Positions 6,713-8,682 of a DNA stretch of 8,682 nt are shown here, piece by piece. The notes under the pieces were generated by a model. It was not told where the DNA came from, ran no database searches, and was given only the letters and a program-made list of their open reading frames with translations. A program made the translations under genes and the position numbers. Origin of the DNA: Clostridiales bacterium (GTDB lineage: Bacteria > Bacillota > Clostridia > Oscillospirales > Oscillospiraceae). Within the stretch, counting starts at the first letter, position 1; each line of letters begins with the position of its first letter. The DNA lies in the NCBI GenBank assembly GCA_019418625.1, contig DYBL01000006.1, forward strand, positions 1 to 8,682, read 5' to 3'.

Positions 6713-6742
6713 ACAGCCCCCACCCGTAGGGGCGGAGGCTGT
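6713..6742 (-). terminator. Terminator-like hairpin after the response regulator
   Basis: A 30-base hairpin begins at the last base of the regulator's stop codon: 13 base pairs (two of them G-T) and a 4-base loop CTAC, with ACAGCC/GGCTGT at its base. The following bases, TCCTATGATTCTT, are only moderately T-rich, so termination may be partial. It separates the two-component pair from the FHA genes. Confidence 0.55.
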
Positions 6743-7362
6743 CAGAAATCTTTATGGAGCGGTTCTTTGACCTCGATAGACCAAGGAAAGTAGACAGAAA
6801 ACACATGGCGCAGCTGCTGTTTATTCTGGAGCCCCAGTTTGCGCAGTATGCTGGTCTGTTGGTTGGCAATGGTTTTTTCCGAGGAGTGGAGCGTGACCGG
6901 GGTACCAAGCATGTATTGAAACACAGCCATCTCAGCCGGAGTCAGACTTTGCAGCAGCGCAGAACAAATCAAGTGGGACTGCGGCGTCACGCCTTGGGCT
7001 GTTTCCCGGATGGTCGGCAGCAGGAGCGGAAATTGGCTTTTCATCACATAGGCAGAGGCAAAGGCTTTTACGCTGGCCTGTACCACGGTAGCCGGATCCT
7101 CATAAGAGGTCAATAAAATCACCTTTGCCTTTGTCGCCAGCCGGATGCGGCGGGCCGCCAGCACTCCCTCCATGGGGTCTGCCGGAAGCGCCAGGTCCAT
7201 CAGCACAATGTGCGGGCTGACCCGAGCGGCGGCAAGGAAAGCATCTTCTCCATCCTTGCAGCAAGACACCAATGCAAGATCCGCCTGCGCAGACAGAGTT
7301 TGCTGGATCAAATATTGGAAGTCAGGATCATCCTCTACCACCATGATCCGGATTGGTTCCAT
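6742..7362 (-). CDS. NarL/FixJ-type response regulator with shortened LuxR-type HTH
   Basis: A 206-residue regulator. The receiver domain (about 4-122) has the acidic pocket E10-D11-D12, phosphoacceptor D56 in VLMDLALP, T85 and K108. The C-terminal domain (about 139-187) has LTPAE at its start and SSEKT...ILRKLGLQNK at its end, the usual LuxR-type recognition-helix region. Between them it is about six residues shorter than a typical LuxR HTH: the segment normally reading GxSNKEIAxxL is reduced to GTPVTLHS. It may bind DNA in an atypical way. Its partner should be the histidine kinase whose gene overlaps its start by 35 bases; the FHA genes 217 bases downstream are plausible targets. AAGGAGG 7 bases before the ATG at 7362 supports this start and translational coupling. 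Confidence 0.9.
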   Translation of the reverse strand: MEPIRIMVVEDDPDFQYLIQQTLSAQADLALVSCCKDGEDAFLAAARVSPHIVLMDLALPADPMEGVLAARRIRLATKAKVILLTSYEDPATVVQASVKAFASAYVMKSQFPLLLPTIRETAQGVTPQSHLICSALLQSLTPAEMAVFQYMLGTPVTLHSSEKTIANQQTSILRKLGLQNKQQLRHVFSVYFPWSIEVKEPLHKDF

Positions 7363-8682
7363 CCTCTGTCCTCCTTTTCTTTCGCTTCACCGGAAAGAAC
7401 AGGGAAAAGGTGCTTCCCTGCCCGGGCCGGGACGACGCCCGGATACTGCCGCCATGCGCGCTCATCACATTCCAGCAGTAGTACAGCCCCAATCCCAGAT
7501 TTTCTCCTCCTGCTTTTGTGGTATAATACGGTTCAAAAATCTGCTTTATTGTTTTCTCATCCATCCCGCGTCCATTATCCGTCACAGAAATGACAGCGCC
7601 GCGCTTGTGGGAGAGGATCCGATAGGCAAGTACTACCTTACCGTTCTTGCCCGCAGCATCCAGCCCGTTTACAATTAAATTGCGCAAAACTTCTTCCAAA
7701 TGAGCCGAATCGCAAAGCAGCGGCTCGGTGTCACACGCATCAATTTGGACGGTCCCTCTCTTTTCGGCAAAGACATTGAATTCCTCTGCCAGACCATGAA
7801 GAAGTGCTGGAATATCGCACTCCTCCAGAAGGAGGGTGATTTTTTCAGAGTAGAGCTGTGTCCGGCTGATAAACTGCTTGAGATGCGCGGCAGACCTGCG
7901 GAGGATATCCACCTCCCGGGCAGATGTTCCCTGGGAGGCCAGGAAGTCAGTGCACCACTCGATTTTTGACAGGTCGTTTTTCAGCGCATGGCCCACATAC
8001 TGAGCATTCTTCTGCAGCACCCGATTCCCGTTGTTCCAGTCGTAGACTTCCCTCCGAAAGCGGATCCCCCATATCCCATCCCGGAACGCATGATAGAGGA
8101 AATAGACCAAAACGAACAAAACTACAATTAAATTGATCTGCCAGAGCTTGCTGAGATTGGGAATGCCCAGGGCGTGATAGGGGAATGCAGATACCAGCCA
8201 AAACCACAGCGGTACCAATAAGCTGGCCGCCGCTAAGCGCCGCTGGGGGAAATGCGCACTCATTCGTTCTTCCATCAGCGCATGAAGCATAACGCCGGTG
8301 CCGATCAGTCCATAGCACCAGTTATAGATCCCTACGGTCAGGCCAAAGACCGGGAGATGCTGGAAGGCAATCGTCTGGGTGCAGGGAAAAATGATGGAAA
8401 GCACCAATGCCGGTAAATATACCAGCAGCCGCAGACAGCGAAACAGACGGACGTGCGTTTGATCCAGATGGTGGAAGTACAGGCAGAAAATCAATACCGC
8501 AGGCATGGACAGATAATAAAATACCGCGCTGAGCAAGGAATACAGCGTCTCCGAAAATCTAATCGTCCAGATCCCTTTCACAACAAGAATTGGCCCAAGC
8601 ACATAAAACAGGTATTCCTTCAAAGCGCCCACGCTGAAGAGCATCCCGCTGCAAAAGCACCAGATATTCAGCCGGCTTTTTG
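7328..8682 (-). CDS. Polytopic membrane sensor histidine kinase, 5' end cut by window edge
   Basis: The frame is open to the window edge; an ATG at 8644 exists, but 12 sensible hydrophobic codons precede it (including NIWCFCSG), so the true start is probably outside. Numbering from that ATG, residues about 1-187 contain roughly six membrane helices with short loops and no large extracytoplasmic domain, suggesting a signal in or near the membrane. A linker (188-212) leads to the H-box with H219 in GHALKNDL. The ATPase has an N-box (N322, N326), G1 DNGRG (356-360), F-box FEPYYTTK (370-377) and G2 GLGLGL (384 region). It should autophosphorylate H219 and pass phosphate to D56 of the overlapping regulator. 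The basic tail RKKRR is followed by residues encoded in the overlap. Its ligand cannot be read from the sequence. Confidence 0.92.
   Translation of the reverse strand, partial: KSRLNIWCFCSGMLFSVGALKEYLFYVLGPILVVKGIWTIRFSETLYSLLSAVFYYLSMPAVLIFCLYFHHLDQTHVRLFRCLRLLVYLPALVLSIIFPCTQTIAFQHLPVFGLTVGIYNWCYGLIGTGVMLHALMEERMSAHFPQRRLAAASLLVPLWFWLVSAFPYHALGIPNLSKLWQINLIVVLFVLVYFLYHAFRDGIWGIRFRREVYDWNNGNRVLQKNAQYVGHALKNDLSKIEWCTDFLASQGTSAREVDILRRSAAHLKQFISRTQLYSEKITLLLEECDIPALLHGLAEEFNVFAEKRGTVQIDACDTEPLLCDSAHLEEVLRNLIVNGLDAAGKNGKVVLAYRILSHKRGAVISVTDNGRGMDEKTIKQIFEPYYTTKAGGENLGLGLYYCWNVMSAHGGSIRASSRPGQGSTFSLFFPVKRKKRRTEDGTNPDHGGRG
7370..7376 (-). promoter_or_regulatory. Ribosome binding site of the response regulator, inside the kinase gene
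   Basis: AAGGAGG lies 7 bases before the ATG at 7362 and within the last codons of the histidine kinase, so translation of the regulator is probably coupled to that of the kinase. Confidence 0.8.

Noticed and set aside
7145..7678. Plus-strand open frames opposite the response regulator and histidine kinase
   Set aside because: Shadow frames with no recognisable domain or ribosome binding site; the minus strand carries complete, motif-bearing genes.
1..8682. CRISPR array, tRNA, rRNA, insertion sequence or phage attachment site
   Set aside because: I saw no spaced repeats, cloverleaf, rRNA-like sequence, transposase or terminal inverted repeats.

Overview
The window looks like a chromosomal segment of a fairly GC-rich, low-lipid-complexity Firmicute of the Clostridia, probably an Oscillospirales gut bacterium (Flavonifractor/Pseudoflavonifractor-like). 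This placement is an inference from base composition, strong AGGAGG-type ribosome binding sites, and the style of the Ser/Thr kinases (HRDISPDN catalytic loop) and FHA proteins; no marker gene is present. All six genes lie on the minus strand, so the window is transcribed from right to left. Both edges cut through a gene.

Right part (8682 to 6742): a two-component pair. A polytopic membrane histidine kinase (5' end outside the window) overlaps by 35 bases the start of a NarL/FixJ-type response regulator. The regulator's DNA-binding domain appears shortened. A 13-bp GC-rich hairpin begins at its stop codon.

Regulatory gap (6741 to 6525): it holds two extended -10 promoter candidates facing the FHA genes. 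One is embedded in a 15-bp perfect palindrome. A 14-bp sequence repeated in tandem lies between them. These are the best candidate sites for control of the next genes, perhaps by the neighbouring regulator.

Middle (6524 to 3767): two related membrane proteins with the same architecture: signal peptide, extracytoplasmic trypsin-like domain, one membrane helix, cytoplasmic FHA domain. The second has a complete His-Asp-Ser triad. The first has lost all three catalytic residues and looks like a pseudoprotease.

Left part (3517 to 1): after a 249-base gap come two tandem paralogous membrane Ser/Thr kinases, each with an N-terminal CxxC/CxxC zinc ribbon, a kinase domain, one membrane helix and an extracytoplasmic region. 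Kinase 1 ends in Sel1/TPR-like repeats; kinase 2 runs off the left edge.

Taken together, this reads as a transmembrane phospho-signalling module: kinases with outside sensor domains, and FHA proteins (phosphothreonine readers) tied through the membrane to an active protease and a dead protease. The strongest clue to wiring is a G-[KR]-T-E-Y-V motif shared by both kinases and the pseudoprotease at the cytoplasmic side of the membrane helix. It may be a phosphorylated docking site for the FHA domains. No PP2C-type phosphatase is present in the window.
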